In this document: piece by piece, positions 25,785-36,300 of the stretch
Numbering within the stretch: the stretch's first letter is position 1
How the letters are laid out: every line of letters begins with the position of its first letter
Assembly: GCA_036403095.1 (NCBI GenBank)
Contig: DASWRQ010000119.1
Span: forward strand, 60,154 to 124,153
Direction: 5' to 3'
From: Kutzneria sp036403095
GTDB lineage: Bacteria; Actinomycetota; Actinomycetes; Mycobacteriales; Pseudonocardiaceae
DNA length: 64,000 nt
The notes under the pieces: generated by a model
Told to the model about the DNA's origin: nothing
Database searches by the model: none
Seen by the model: the letters and a program-made list of their open reading frames with translations, nothing else
Made by a program: the position numbers and the translations under genes

Positions 25785-28778
25785 TCATCCCAGCACTCCG
25801 GGCACATCGGAGCCGCGGCCGTCCTGGCTGTCCCATTGGTCGGAACGACGGTCGAGCAGGTCGGCCGAGGTCCGCTCGGGCTCCTCCTCGGGCTCCTCGC
25901 CCTCGGCGACGGCCGGCTCCGGCTCGGGCTCCGGCTCGGCGTTCGGGTCGGGCACGTGGAACGAGCTGCGCGGCCCGATGACCTCGGGCTCCGGCTCGGA
26001 CGAGCCGGGGATGATCTTCCCGGGTCGCCAGGTGGCCAGCTTTGCCTGGTCCTCGGCCGGTGCGGGCACGCCGCGCAGGTCTCCCTGCACCCACTTGTCG
26101 TTGTCCTCGACCGGGGCGTCGGTGGCCAGGTCCTCCTCGCCGTCCTTGCCCTTGCGGCCGAACAGCCACGGCAACACGGCGGCCGACGTCGCGCCGCCGA
26201 CCTCCCACGCCGTGAAGTCCTCGGCCCCGTCGCTCCCGTGCACCATGGCCACACGGTCCGGCGGCGTCGCCGGTTCAGCCGAGGGCACGCCGATGTGCTC
26301 GGTGCCGCCAGGGTGGTGGCCGCCGTGCCCCTCGGCGAAGGCGCTCTCGCCGAAGCCGGCGCCCGGCGCGAGCAGCTCGGACGCGTCGGACCGGTGACCG
26401 CCCGGCGTCGTCGACGACGGCTGGCCGGGGACCATTCCCGGCGCCATCATCAGCGGCACGCCGGGCATCGCCGGCTGCGGCTCGGCCGCGGCCTCGGTGA
26501 CGTCGGCGACCGGCAGGTCCGGCTGGTCGACGGCGGTGCCGTCGTCCGGCAGCGTGGCCGGAGCGGCCTCCGCGACCGGGGCCGGGGCGGTGTCGTCCAG
26601 GCCGAACAGCGCGCCGGAGCCGCCGGCCGCGCCGGTGCCGCCGGACAGCAGCACCGACGGGTCGCCGGCGTAGTCGGTGGCGTCGCCGCCCGGGAACGCG
26701 GTCGGGTTGAGCAGGCCGCTGGCATCGGACTTGGGCTGGGCCTGGTTCTGGTTGCCCATGCCGCCACCCATGCCGCCCATGCCCGGGCTCATCGGCATGC
26801 CCGAGCCGGGGGCGCCGGTCGTACCGGCGGGACCGCCGCCGGCCGGCAGCAGCTGCTGGTCGTTGCCGCCCAAGCCGTCCCCAAAACCGCCCTGGCCCAG
26901 GCCGTGGTCGCCGCCCACGCCGGCCAGCGACGGGTCGTTGACGTCGGTGCCACCGGGGAAGCCGCTCACCGGCGGCAGGTCGGCGCCGCTGCCGCCGCCA
27001 CCGCCGCCCGTGCTGGCCAAGTTGTCCAGCCCGTCCAGGCCGTTGAAGCCCTTCACGTCGTCGAGGCCGTCCAGGCCCTGGAGACCGTCCAGACCGGACA
27101 GGCCGCCACCGCCGCCGGAGGCGCCGTCGCCGCCGTGCAGCAGCGTGGACGGGTCGAAGATGTCGCCGTCCAGCGAGCCTGGGAACTTGGTCGGGTTGAG
27201 CAGGCCGCTGGCGTCGGACTTGGGCGGCGGGTTGTTCTGCCCCATGCCACCCATGCCGCCGCCCATGCCACCCATCGGCGGCATGCCGCCCGCGCCCAGC
27301 TGGTTGTTGTTCGCGCCACCCAGGCCGCCGCCGGTGCCGTCGCCCAGGCCGGGGAAGGCGTTCGGGGCGTTCTGCTCCAGGTTGTTGGCCAGGTTCTTGA
27401 GGTCGTCCAGGCCGCTGCCGCCCGGGCCACCGAGCTTGTCGTCGCCGAGGCCGCCGCCCGCGCCGCCGCCACCGCCCGCGCCCAGGTCGCCGGGGAACTG
27501 GCTGATCGGCGGCGGGCTGAACTTGTTGTCGCCGAGGCCACCGGTGTCCAGGCCGCTCTTGTCGTTGAACAGGTCGCTGTTCTTGCCCAACCCGTCCAGG
27601 CCGCTGTTGCCGAGGCCGCTGTTGCCCAGGCCCGTGTTGCCCAGGCCGCCGCCACCGCCACCGAGGCCGCCGGGGAACTGGCTCACCGGGGGCGGCACGA
27701 AGTCACTGCCGCCACCGCCGCTGCCCCCGCCCGAACCGCCGCCGCCGAGTCCCGTGTCGCCCAGCCCGTCGCCGCCGAGACCGTCGCCACCGCCCGGGAA
27801 CTGGCTCGGGGGCGGGATCGCGGCCAGGTTGTTGCCGCCAAGGCCACCGCCACCATCGCCGCCGCCGAGGCCGTCGCCACCCAGGCCGTCGCCGCCACCG
27901 GGGAACTGGCTGACCGGCGGCGGCGTGAAGTCGCTGCCGCCACCACCGCCGCCACCACCGAGGCCGTCGCCGCCACCACCGCCACCGTCACCGCCGCCGG
28001 TGAATGCCTTGACGGGCGGCGGCGTGAAGTCGCTGCCCCCGCCGCCACCACCGCCACCGCCATCGCCGAACGGGTTGTTGTTGCCGTCGCCGAACGGGTT
28101 GTTGTCGCCGCCACCGCCGTCGCCACCGGGGGGCGGCGGGATGTTGCCGCCGTCGTTCGGGCCCGGCAGGTCGTCGGTGCTCGGCGCGGTGAAGCCGTCG
28201 TTGGTGACCTGGTAGTGGCCGGACAGGTTGGTGATGACCTTGCGCATGTCATTGGTCATCATGTCCACGATGACCTGGTCCTCGTGGACCATCACGTAGC
28301 CGTCTTTGTCCTTGCTGGCGCCGCGGGCCAACGCCTGGTCGGCGTACCACTGGTCGATGGCGTGGATGGTCTGGATCGCGGAGTCCAGCCGGACGCCGTT
28401 CTGGAAGACCTGGTTGGGGATGTTGTCCGCGGCGACGTCGCCGTTCAACACCTGCGCGGTGGCCTTGATGTTCTGGCTGAGCTGGTACATCTTCGAGTTG
28501 AACGCGGTGGCCGCCTCGCCCTTCCACGGCGCGTCGTCGCCGTAGGACAGGGCGTCGGCCTGGTCGCGGATGCTCTGGCCGACCATCTCCAGCGCGCCCT
28601 TGACGTAGTTCAGCGCGTTGGCCGCGTCCTTGAGCGACTGCGGGTTGGACAGGCCGCTGTTGGAGGCGCTGCCGTAGTACCCGACGATGGCCGTCATGAT
28701 CTTGTGCCAGTCCCAGGTGCTGAAGTCGTCAGGCGTGCCTTCGCCGGGATTGTTGTTCGTCTCGCTCGGGTCAGCCAT
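25785..28778 (-). CDS. PPE-like, Gly-rich putative T7SS substrate
   Basis: A 997-residue protein. I prefer the ATG at 28778 (MADPSETNNN) over an in-frame TTG at 28799, because AAGGAG and GGAAGAG lie just before the ATG. Residues 20-205 are helical and hold a WKG turn (W85-G87, followed by EAATAFNSK) as in WXG/PPE folds. Residues of about 205-860 are Gly/Asp/Pro-rich with repeated PPPVSQFPGG-type motifs (about six) and two SDASGLLNPT-FPG segments. The last 140 residues hold one short hydrophobic stretch (TSAAVLPWLFG) and a Glu/Pro tail. The design resembles mycobacterial PPE proteins with long Gly-rich tails. It probably pairs with one of the small helical proteins encoded just upstream; surface exposure is inferred. 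Confidence 0.82.
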   Translation of the reverse strand: MADPSETNNNPGEGTPDDFSTWDWHKIMTAIVGYYGSASNSGLSNPQSLKDAANALNYVKGALEMVGQSIRDQADALSYGDDAPWKGEAATAFNSKMYQLSQNIKATAQVLNGDVAADNIPNQVFQNGVRLDSAIQTIHAIDQWYADQALARGASKDKDGYVMVHEDQVIVDMMTNDMRKVITNLSGHYQVTNDGFTAPSTDDLPGPNDGGNIPPPPGGDGGGGDNNPFGDGNNNPFGDGGGGGGGGGSDFTPPPVKAFTGGGDGGGGGGDGLGGGGGGGGSDFTPPPVSQFPGGGDGLGGDGLGGGDGGGGLGGNNLAAIPPPSQFPGGGDGLGGDGLGDTGLGGGGSGGGSGGGGSDFVPPPVSQFPGGLGGGGGGLGNTGLGNSGLGNSGLDGLGKNSDLFNDKSGLDTGGLGDNKFSPPPISQFPGDLGAGGGGGAGGGLGDDKLGGPGGSGLDDLKNLANNLEQNAPNAFPGLGDGTGGGLGGANNNQLGAGGMPPMGGMGGGMGGMGQNNPPPKSDASGLLNPTKFPGSLDGDIFDPSTLLHGGDGASGGGGGLSGLDGLQGLDGLDDVKGFNGLDGLDNLASTGGGGGGSGADLPPVSGFPGGTDVNDPSLAGVGGDHGLGQGGFGDGLGGNDQQLLPAGGGPAGTTGAPGSGMPMSPGMGGMGGGMGNQNQAQPKSDASGLLNPTAFPGGDATDYAGDPSVLLSGGTGAAGGSGALFGLDDTAPAPVAEAAPATLPDDGTAVDQPDLPVADVTEAAAEPQPAMPGVPLMMAPGMVPGQPSSTTPGGHRSDASELLAPGAGFGESAFAEGHGGHHPGGTEHIGVPSAEPATPPDRVAMVHGSDGAEDFTAWEVGGATSAAVLPWLFGRKGKDGEEDLATDAPVEDNDKWVQGDLRGVPAPAEDQAKLATWRPGKIIPGSSEPEPEVIGPRSSFHVPDPNAEPEPEPEPAVAEGEEPEEEPERTSADLLDRRSDQWDSQDGRGSDVPGVLG

Positions 28779-28891
28779 GTGCTCTTCCAGCTCCTTCAAC
28801 CGACATCGTGCAGGATCCCGGGGGCCGGCCGGTCACCCGTCCAGTGTGGACGGGCGACCGGCCATCAGCCGGTCAGGACCCGGACCCGCTT

Positions 28892-29464
28892 CTACTTACC
28901 CTTGCCGAACGCCGAACCGGAGTCGCCGACGGCTCCGATGTCGGTGGTGACCCAGTTGTCGTCCAGCGCCCGATTCAGCTGCTGGCCGGTCATCTTGTTC
29001 AGGTCGTCGACGTTGTCGTAGTCCTTGGCCATCTTGACCACGGCCTCGTGCACGTCGGTGACCGTCTTGATGGTCTTCTTGAGCACCGTCTCGAAGCCGG
29101 CCTGCATCATGCCGGTGCCGTCGGTGCCGGTGAGCATCGTCTTCATCACGTGACCCGTGTTGAAGTCCCCGGCCTCGACGGGCTTGAGCTCCTGGAGCTT
29201 GGTCAACGCGTTGTTGAGCGGCTCCTTGAGCTTGTCGATGTTGTCCGCGAACAACTTCAACGTCGCCGTGTGGACCTCGGTCTTGCCGCCCTTGCCGTCA
29301 CCCTTGTTGCCGGGCACGTCCGGCGGGGTGAAGCTCGGGTTGTCCGGCGTGCCGTCCGCGGTGGTGAAGCCCGGGATGTTGTTCGTGTCGAACGGCTTCG
29401 CGTCCGGCTTGGGCGGCGGCGGAGGCGGCGGGATCGTGCTGCCATCGAGCGTGCCGTAGGTCAT
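28892..29464 (-). CDS. Pro-rich helical protein with T7SS YxxxD motif
   Basis: A 190-residue protein with strong ribosome binding site GAAGGAGG eight bases before the ATG. The N-terminus is a disordered Pro run followed by Pro/Asp/Gly sequence; residues 60-165 form amphipathic helices. DYDNVDD contains Y149-xxx-D153, the YxxxD/E signal typical at the end of T7SS substrate helical hairpins. Total length is about twice that of a simple WXG100 protein and there is no WXG. It could act as a PE-like partner for the PPE-like product encoded next (114 bp downstream). That pairing is inference; I do not recognise a named family. Confidence 0.75.
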   Translation of the reverse strand: MTYGTLDGSTIPPPPPPPKPDAKPFDTNNIPGFTTADGTPDNPSFTPPDVPGNKGDGKGGKTEVHTATLKLFADNIDKLKEPLNNALTKLQELKPVEAGDFNTGHVMKTMLTGTDGTGMMQAGFETVLKKTIKTVTDVHEAVVKMAKDYDNVDDLNKMTGQQLNRALDDNWVTTDIGAVGDSGSAFGKGK

Positions 29465-29480
29465 GGCGAACCTCCTTCGG

Positions 29481-29771
29481 TCACACGCCCCACTTGGAGG
29501 AGCCGACCCGCTCCGCCTCGAGGATGTGGTTGCGGATGTCTTCCAGGTCGCGCTGGGCCAGCGCCAGGTCGCTCGTCATGGTCTCGTGGGCCTGCTCGTA
29601 CTGGGCCTCGACCTGGACGAACGCGTTCTTGGTGTCACCCTCGAACTCGTTGGTGTGCTGCTTGACCTGCTGCGACAGCGTCTCGCCGACCTGGTTGAGG
29701 TGGTTGGCCACGGCCTGGATGGACTGCGAGATGTCCTCGACGACGTGGAGTTCCATGGAGTAGTCGGACAT
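29481..29771 (-). CDS. WXG100-family EsxA/EsxB-like protein (FEG variant)
   Basis: 96 residues, almost entirely helical, with GAGGAG just before the ATG. The turn between the two predicted helices reads F43-E44-G45, so Trp of WXG is replaced by Phe. Helix 2 contains Q-Y58-E-Q-A-H-E, close to but not exactly YxxxD/E. The size and the position immediately after another WXG100 gene (49 bp) fit an Esx heterodimer. In Esx pairs one subunit usually carries the export signal, so the partner at 29821-30144 is the obvious candidate. Very likely secreted by the EccBCD system of this operon. Confidence 0.88.
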   Translation of the reverse strand: MSDYSMELHVVEDISQSIQAVANHLNQVGETLSQQVKQHTNEFEGDTKNAFVQVEAQYEQAHETMTSDLALAQRDLEDIRNHILEAERVGSSKWGV

Positions 29772-29820
29772 TGTCTCCTCTTTCGTACGTTGCTAAGGGG
29801 GAAGGGAAGTCGAGGAAAGC

Positions 29821-30144
29821 TCAGATGCCGAGGCCGCCGGTGTGGCTGCGGGCCTTGCCCGCCGTCGCGATGATGTTGTCGTTGGTCGCGCCGTACAGCT
29901 TGGCGGTGTCCAGCATCGTCTGCTGCATCTCCTTCAGCTTCGCCACCACCTGCTTGGCGCCGTCCTGGAAGGAGTTCATGGCCTCGTGGTAGGTCGACGC
30001 GGCCTGACCCGTCCAGACGCTGGCCAGCGTGTCGCAGTGGCTCTGCAGGTTCTGCAGCTCCTTGTCGGCGCCCTGGATGGCGTCGTCCTGGCTGGTCGCG
30101 GTGTTGTACAGCTCCTGCACAGTCACCTTGGAAACGGAAGCCAT
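29821..30144 (-). CDS. WXG100-family EsxA/EsxB-like protein
   Basis: 107 residues starting MASVSKVTVQELYN. The ATG at 30144 is supported by GAGGAG eight bases upstream; the longer GTG start at 30153 would bury that site. The hairpin turn is W44-T45-G46, a canonical WXG. Helices flank it and the tail (AKLYGATNDNIIATAGKA) contains a Tyr with an acidic residue five positions on rather than four, so the YxxxD/E signal is imperfect. It is 71 bp after the beta-helix/AAA+ gene and probably dimerises with the next WXG100 product. Confidence 0.9.
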   Translation of the reverse strand: MASVSKVTVQELYNTATSQDDAIQGADKELQNLQSHCDTLASVWTGQAASTYHEAMNSFQDGAKQVVAKLKEMQQTMLDTAKLYGATNDNIIATAGKARSHTGGLGI

Positions 30145-30214
30145 GCGGTTCACTCCTCAGACTCGGTGGTGCGCTTGGTCACCACGTGGGGTTGTCCCGG
30201 TCGTCCGTGCCGCT

Positions 30215-33200
30215 TCAGGCCGGCACGGGGACCGCCTTTCGCTCCTCGGTCGACGGCGTGGTGGCGCCGTCGAGGTCGGCCGTGGTGACCGTCCTTGAGG
30301 TGGCGTTCGCGGCGACCGCCGCCGCGAACCGGTGCGCCTCGCGCACGCCGCCGGCCGTTGCCCCGGCCGCCAGCGCCGCCACGACGCCTTCCCCCGCCTG
30401 CCAACCGTTCTCGGTCCACCAGCGGAGGACGAGTTCGGCCTTCTCGGCCGGCGAGTAGTCGGTGAAGCGCAGGTGCTCGGCGAAGCGGCCGGCCAGGTCG
30501 GTCCGGCCGCCGAGCAGCGCGCTGATCAGCTGCTGCTGCCCGGACAGCAGCAGCACGGTGTCCGACGCGGCCCCGAGCACCTCGTGCACGGCCGCGACCA
30601 CGCGGTTCTTCTCCTCGTCGGAGCGGCGCAGGAAGGCCGGGTCGATGTCGACGAGCAGCGCGCCGCCGGCGGCCGCGTCCAGCGCCGTCCGCACCCGAAC
30701 GGCGGCCTGGCCGTCGTGGCGGCCCGGCACCGCGGACAGCGGAAGTTCAGTGACCACACCGGAAGCCAGCAGGCCGAGCTCGGACAGCGACCGGGCGAAC
30801 AGCCGGGCCACCGTGCGGCGGCCGGTGCCCTGCGGGCCGTCCAGCACAAGGTTGGCCAGCCCGCCCAGCGGCTGCCGGCGCCGGCTCAGCGCCAGCAGGC
30901 CGGTCAGCCGGGCCAGCAGGGCCTCCTTGACCGCGGCCTGTCCGACCAAGGTGGACAGTCGGCGGGCGCTGGCCCCGGGCGGCAGGTTGTCCTCGGGCGT
31001 GTCGGTGCCGTCGTCGCCCTCGGCCAGCGGCACGTCGCTGATCGCGAAGCGGGACAGCTCGTTGTCCGCGCCGCCGGTCATCGCCAGCCGCGAGGCCTGG
31101 GTGGAGATCATCGACTCGAACAGCTGCCGGGCCACCCGGCCGTTGCCGAAGGTCTTGCCCTTCGGCGTCTTGTCGAAGAACCGGTGCAATGCGTTCAGCA
31201 CGTCGTCGTCGAGCTCGTAGTAGTGCTTGGCCGCCATCCCCCGCACGATGGTGACCAGCTCGTCCACCGTGTAGTTGGGGAATTCCACGGTCTTGGTGAA
31301 GCGGGAGGCCATACCGGGGTTGGAGGCGAGGAACTGCTCCATCTGGTCGGTGTAGCCGGCCACGATGACCACGATGTCGGACCGGTGGTCCTCCATCAGC
31401 TTCATCACCGTGTCCACGGCCTCCTGGCCGAAGTCCGGGCCGGAGCCGCCGGACTGGGAGGTCAGGGTGTAGGCCTCGTCGATGAACAGCACGCCGCCCA
31501 AGGCCTTCTCGAACACCTCGGTGGTCTTGATCGCGGTGGCGCCGATGTACTGCGCGACCAGGTCGGCCCGCGCCACCTCGATCATGTGGCCCTCACGCAG
31601 AATGCCCAGCTCGGCCAGCACCGAGCCGTACAGACGCGCGACCGTGGTCTTACCGGTGCCGGGAGGACCGGCGAAGACCAGGTGCCGGCTCACCGACGGC
31701 ATCGGCAGGCCCAACTGCTCGCGTCGCTGGGCCATCCGGTTCAAGTTGATCAGGCCGGTGACCTCCGCCTTCACCGAGTCCAGGCCGACAAGGCTGTGCA
31801 GGTCGGCCAGCGGGCCGTCGCCGCGGTGCTGGGCCTCCTCGGCCGCCGGCAGCGGCGGTTGCTGCTGCTGGGCGGTCGGGGCGGTCGGCGTGCGCTCCGG
31901 CGGCGCGGGGGCGGCCGGGGCCGGCGCGGCGGCGGGAGCGGGGGCCGGCGGCGCGACGGCCTCGTTGTCGAAGATCTCGCAGGTGTCCAGTTCGGACACT
32001 CCGCTGCCCCGGACATCGATACCGGGCCCCGAGTTGTGGTGCACCCGGCAGCGGGTCGCCCGCAGCGTGCCGCCGTCGGCGACGACGATGCCGGCCCCGT
32101 TGACCTCCGAGACCTCGCTGGCCTCCAGGGTCAGCAGGCAGCCGGAGCCGATCTCGACCGGGCAGCCCTTGGCCGCCGCCGACGTGACGGAAGCGTTGGC
32201 ATTGCCCGTAAGCAGCAGGCCGGCGCCGGAGCCGGTGCGCACGCTGAGCTCGTCGATGCGGCCGGTGGAGGAGCCCTCCAGCGCGACACCGACGCCGCTG
32301 TCCAGCTCGACCAGCGCCCGGCGCAGGTCGATGCGGGAGTCTACGACCCGGACGCCGCCGGTCACCGAGAGCCCGTCGATGCGGGGCTTGCCGCCGCCGC
32401 TGACCAGAACCGAGGACTGCTCGGCCTTGGTCACGGTCAGCATCTTCACGCTCGGGTCGGCGTTGGCGTCGACCAGCAGGCCGATCGGGCTGTCCGTGAT
32501 GGTGCAGCCCTCGATCACCGGCGACGCGCCGCCGGTCACGTGCACGCCCTGGCGGGCGGCGGCGGTGAAGGTGCAGCCCCGCAGCACCGGCTTGGCGCCG
32601 TTGGCGATGTGCACGGACTGCCCGCCGGAGCCGGTGAACTCGCACTCGGTCAGGGTCACCGCGCCGGCGCTGGTCAGGTAGGCGTCCAGGCTGGCGCTGT
32701 CGGTGATGGACACCCGGGTCAGCTCGGCCCGGCCGTCCTGCTCGATCACCACGGCCGGCTTGCCCGCGCCGATGATCCTGGTGTCCTCGACCTGGCCGAC
32801 GCCGGTGCCGTTGACGCACAGGCCGTTGCCCTTGACCCGGTCGAACACGCAGCCGCGGACCTGCACCCGGCCCTGCTCGGCGACGACCATCGCCGACGAG
32901 CCGACCTCGACGATCACGGTCTCCTCGACCGAGCTGTTGCCCACCGAGGTGACCACGATGCCGGCGCCGGTCGGGTTCTGCACCCGGCACTGCCGCATCG
33001 CCAGCACGCCGGTCTGCCGGGCGAGCACGGCCGTCCACGCCGCGCCGCCGACCCGGCAGTTGTCCAGCGCCGCCTCGCCGTGCCGGACGTCCAGCACCGG
33101 CAGCTCGGCGTCGTCGCCCGTGATGTCCAAACCGGACAGTTGCACCGCGCCGCCGGCGACCACCACCGTGCTGCCGGTGGCCGAGTGCAGGCGGACCGTG

Positions 33201-33361
33201 CCGGGGCCGTCCTCGGCGTTGATCGTGACGACGCCGGTGATGGCCAGCGACTCCTCGTAGCGGCCGGCGGCGACGTTGATCACCGAGCCGTTGGTCGCTC
33301 TGGTCAGTGCCTCCGCGATGGTCCGGAACGCGCCCGGGACCTGAAGGACCTGGCGGGTCAT
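30215..33361 (-). CDS. EccA-like AAA+ ATPase fused to N-terminal parallel beta-helix
   Basis: A 1048-residue cytosolic protein. The ATG at 33361 overlaps the preceding stop as ATGA, so translation is coupled. Residues of about 1-430 form a right-handed parallel beta-helix (pectate-lyase-like repeats such as G-A-G-I-V-V, G-V-H-V and hydrophobic ladders). A Pro/Ala linker spans 440-480. A CbxX/CfqX-type AAA+ domain follows, with GPPGTGKT at 565-572 and a VLFIDEAY Walker B. A second, C-terminal AAA-like domain has GPQGTGRRT, in which the P-loop Lys is Arg, and LLVDID, so it is probably inactive. Mycobacterial EccA has an N-terminal TPR-like domain and one ATPase and is about 570-630 residues; here both the front and the back differ. 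The likely role is remodelling of T7SS substrates or chaperones. Confidence 0.88.
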   Translation of the reverse strand: MTRQVLQVPGAFRTIAEALTRATNGSVINVAAGRYEESLAITGVVTINAEDGPGTVRLHSATGSTVVVAGGAVQLSGLDITGDDAELPVLDVRHGEAALDNCRVGGAAWTAVLARQTGVLAMRQCRVQNPTGAGIVVTSVGNSSVEETVIVEVGSSAMVVAEQGRVQVRGCVFDRVKGNGLCVNGTGVGQVEDTRIIGAGKPAVVIEQDGRAELTRVSITDSASLDAYLTSAGAVTLTECEFTGSGGQSVHIANGAKPVLRGCTFTAAARQGVHVTGGASPVIEGCTITDSPIGLLVDANADPSVKMLTVTKAEQSSVLVSGGGKPRIDGLSVTGGVRVVDSRIDLRRALVELDSGVGVALEGSSTGRIDELSVRTGSGAGLLLTGNANASVTSAAAKGCPVEIGSGCLLTLEASEVSEVNGAGIVVADGGTLRATRCRVHHNSGPGIDVRGSGVSELDTCEIFDNEAVAPPAPAPAAAPAPAAPAPPERTPTAPTAQQQQPPLPAAEEAQHRGDGPLADLHSLVGLDSVKAEVTGLINLNRMAQRREQLGLPMPSVSRHLVFAGPPGTGKTTVARLYGSVLAELGILREGHMIEVARADLVAQYIGATAIKTTEVFEKALGGVLFIDEAYTLTSQSGGSGPDFGQEAVDTVMKLMEDHRSDIVVIVAGYTDQMEQFLASNPGMASRFTKTVEFPNYTVDELVTIVRGMAAKHYYELDDDVLNALHRFFDKTPKGKTFGNGRVARQLFESMISTQASRLAMTGGADNELSRFAISDVPLAEGDDGTDTPEDNLPPGASARRLSTLVGQAAVKEALLARLTGLLALSRRRQPLGGLANLVLDGPQGTGRRTVARLFARSLSELGLLASGVVTELPLSAVPGRHDGQAAVRVRTALDAAAGGALLVDIDPAFLRRSDEEKNRVVAAVHEVLGAASDTVLLLSGQQQLISALLGGRTDLAGRFAEHLRFTDYSPAEKAELVLRWWTENGWQAGEGVVAALAAGATAGGVREAHRFAAAVAANATSRTVTTADLDGATTPSTEERKAVPVPA

Positions 33362-36300
33362 GCGCTCGTCCTCTCCAGCGTGGTGGACAGCAGCCCGGGC
33401 GGGGCGCTCGCGGTCGGCCGCGCCGCGTTCTTGTCGGTCGACCCGGCCCACGCCTCGGCGGCCTGGTCCAGGCCGGACAGGGCCAGGTCGTCGAACATGC
33501 TGCGGCCGGTGTTGACCTGGCCGTCCTCGCCGATCTCGGCCGTGGACAGCTCGCGCAGCAGCACCACCGGGGTGGGCTCGGCCCGCACGTCGAGCACCTT
33601 GAAGTTGGTGCCGGGAATGAACAGCACCTGGTCGGCCACGGACGGGTCGATCAGCTGGGTCCGGCGCGCGGTCATCGACCACACCCGGAACTCCACCTCG
33701 CCCGCCGCCGCCGGCCGGCCGCTGATGGTGGCGGTCAGGAAGGCCCATTCGCTGACCAGCAGGCGGTTGCGGTACCAGTCCAGTTCGGACGGTCCGGCGG
33801 CGGCCCACAGCTGGGTGGCGCCGCGGTAGGACGGCAGCCGCTTCAGGCCGGAGCTGACCACCCGGGCCAGCGGCACGTGCGGGCCGGGGGCGGCCGAGCG
33901 GATCGCCTCGTCCACGCCGGCGGAGTCGCCGGTCAGGTACAGCCGCACGCCGACCAGGTCGGCCAGCACCTCGTCGGCGTCAACGCCGACGCGCAGGCCC
34001 GGCACCTGGGACAGCATCCGGCCGACCGTGCTGGCGGCCACGTCGTACTGGGAGCTCAGGGTCTTGCGCAGCCAGGCCCGTTCCTCGGTCAGGGCCCGAC
34101 CCGGCGGCACCGCGCAGGCGTTGGCCGCCGGCACCGGCTGCACGGCCACCCGCGCGGTCGGCTTGGCCGGGGCGGTCGCGAAGACCTGGGCCTCGGTGAC
34201 CGGCGCGGTGGCCATCGGGGCCTCGGCCGCCACGACCGGCTCCGGCTGCGGGGTGGACGTCGGCAGCGGCTGGGGCTCCAGGATCTCCTGCGGCGACGGG
34301 GTTTGCGTCGCGGCGGGAGCCGGGGCGGCGGCCACCGGGGCCGGCACCGCGATGGCGGCGAAGTCGATGCCGAAGTCCGGCACCGAGGACTCCAGGCGCA
34401 GCCCGGACGGCATCGCCGCCGGCGGCGCGTCCACCGCGGCGGTGACGATCGGCTCGGGCGCGGCGGCGGCCGGCGACTCGATCACCGGCGCGGCAACCTC
34501 GGCCACAGCGGTCTCGGCGGCCACGGGCGTCCCGACCACCGGGGCCCGGGCGACCAGCACCTGGGGGGCCGGGGCCGCAACGATTTCGGTCTCCACGGCC
34601 TTCGGCGTCTCGACCACCGGAGCCTCGGCCACCAGCGCCTGGGCGGCCGGAGCGTCGGCGAACGGCCCATCCTCGACCGGCTCTGTCTCGGCCGTCTTCC
34701 CGGCGAGCCCGATGACCGCCGACTCCAGCACGATCTCCGCGCCGGTCTCGACCACCGCCGGCTCGGCCGGAACCCCCTCCGTCGCAACGGTTTCCGTGAC
34801 AACCGGCTCGGCCGCCGACTCGACCTCGGGCTCCGCCGGGGCGACCCGGGCGGTGAACGGGACGTGCACGGTCGGCGCGTCCAACTCCTCGCCCTCGACG
34901 ACGTCGGCATCCTCGATCATGTCGACCGACACGACCTGGGTCGCCTCGATCTGGCCGGCCTCGGCCGGGGCGTCGACGGCAGCGGACGGCAGGGCCGGCA
35001 GCGACAGCTGCGGCGCCATCTGCTCCACGCCGGTGTCGGCCGGCAGCTGCACCGACGAGCCGCCGGTCCAGCGGCCGGGCACGCTCTCCACGACCATGCC
35101 GCGAGCGGCCGGCAGCGTCGGAACGTGGTTGCCGGACGAGAAGACCGAGGCCGGCAGCACCCGGAACATGCGGCGCATCGCCGGGTCGAGCGTGCCCATC
35201 AGGTCGCCGGCCAGCTTCTGCATGCGCTCGGACAGGTGGCGCGTGGTCGTGTCGAACACCACGGCGGCGTGCCGCGGGTCGATCGGCGCGGTGCGCACGA
35301 AGTCGGCGTTCACCGGGGCCACCGGCGGCCGCAGCCACAGTCCACTCTGGACGATCTCGACCACGGCGTCGTTGGCGTACCAGTAAACCCCGGGCGAGAG
35401 CTCGGTGGCGCCGTCGATCGGGCTGTCGTGGGACAGCAGCTGCGGCGGCAGGATCCGGCCGGCGGCCGCGGCGCGCGGCTGGTACCGCAGCTCACGGGCG
35501 AAGGAACGCCAGCCCAGCTGTCCCTCCGGGGACACCACGTGCAGCGTGCCCGCGGTGGACGGCATGCCGGCGTGGAAGGTCACCGGCGCGCCCAACTGGT
35601 CCGCAAGCGCTTGCCCCACCGAGGAACGCAGCGTCTCGACCGGTCCATAGTGGATGAACCGCAGGCGGTCGCGGCTCTCCGGCGGCACCGAGTGGCAGAA
35701 CCGGGCGATCTCGCTCATCGGCACCGGGCGGGACTTCGGCGAGCCCAGCACCACGGTCATCAGGTCCAGCCGGGGCACCAGGCCGGAGATCAGCAACGCC
35801 CGCTGGTCGTCGGCCGACTCCAGCGGTCGGATCCACACGCCGGACGGCAGCGGCTCGACCACGCTGACCGGGCCGGGCTGCCAGATCTGCTCGGTGCCCG
35901 GGAACGACCACGGGGGAATGGGAAAGCGGCGCGAGTCGTGCTGCGGCGCGCGGCCGCGCTTGAACAGCACCCAGCCGACGCCCTTGAGCGCGGAGCTGAA
36001 CAGCGCGCCGCCCGGCGCCATCACGACGTCGCCGTCGGGCACGAGAACGGGCACGTTGAGCCGTTCGGCCATCCACTGGCCGGTCATCACGGCGGCGTCC
36101 CGGGAGTGCTTGCCCAGCACGAGGCGGTATCCGCCGCGACGACGGCCCAGCAGCGCGGCGACGGCGTGCCACAACTCGATCGGCCCGTCCGGCGGCACGT
36201 CCACGACGACGACCGTGTGGTCGGGGTCCTTGGCGATCATGCGGGCGAAGGCCAGCGCGCGCTGATTGAGGTGCCCCTCAAGGTGCAGCAGCATGGCGTG

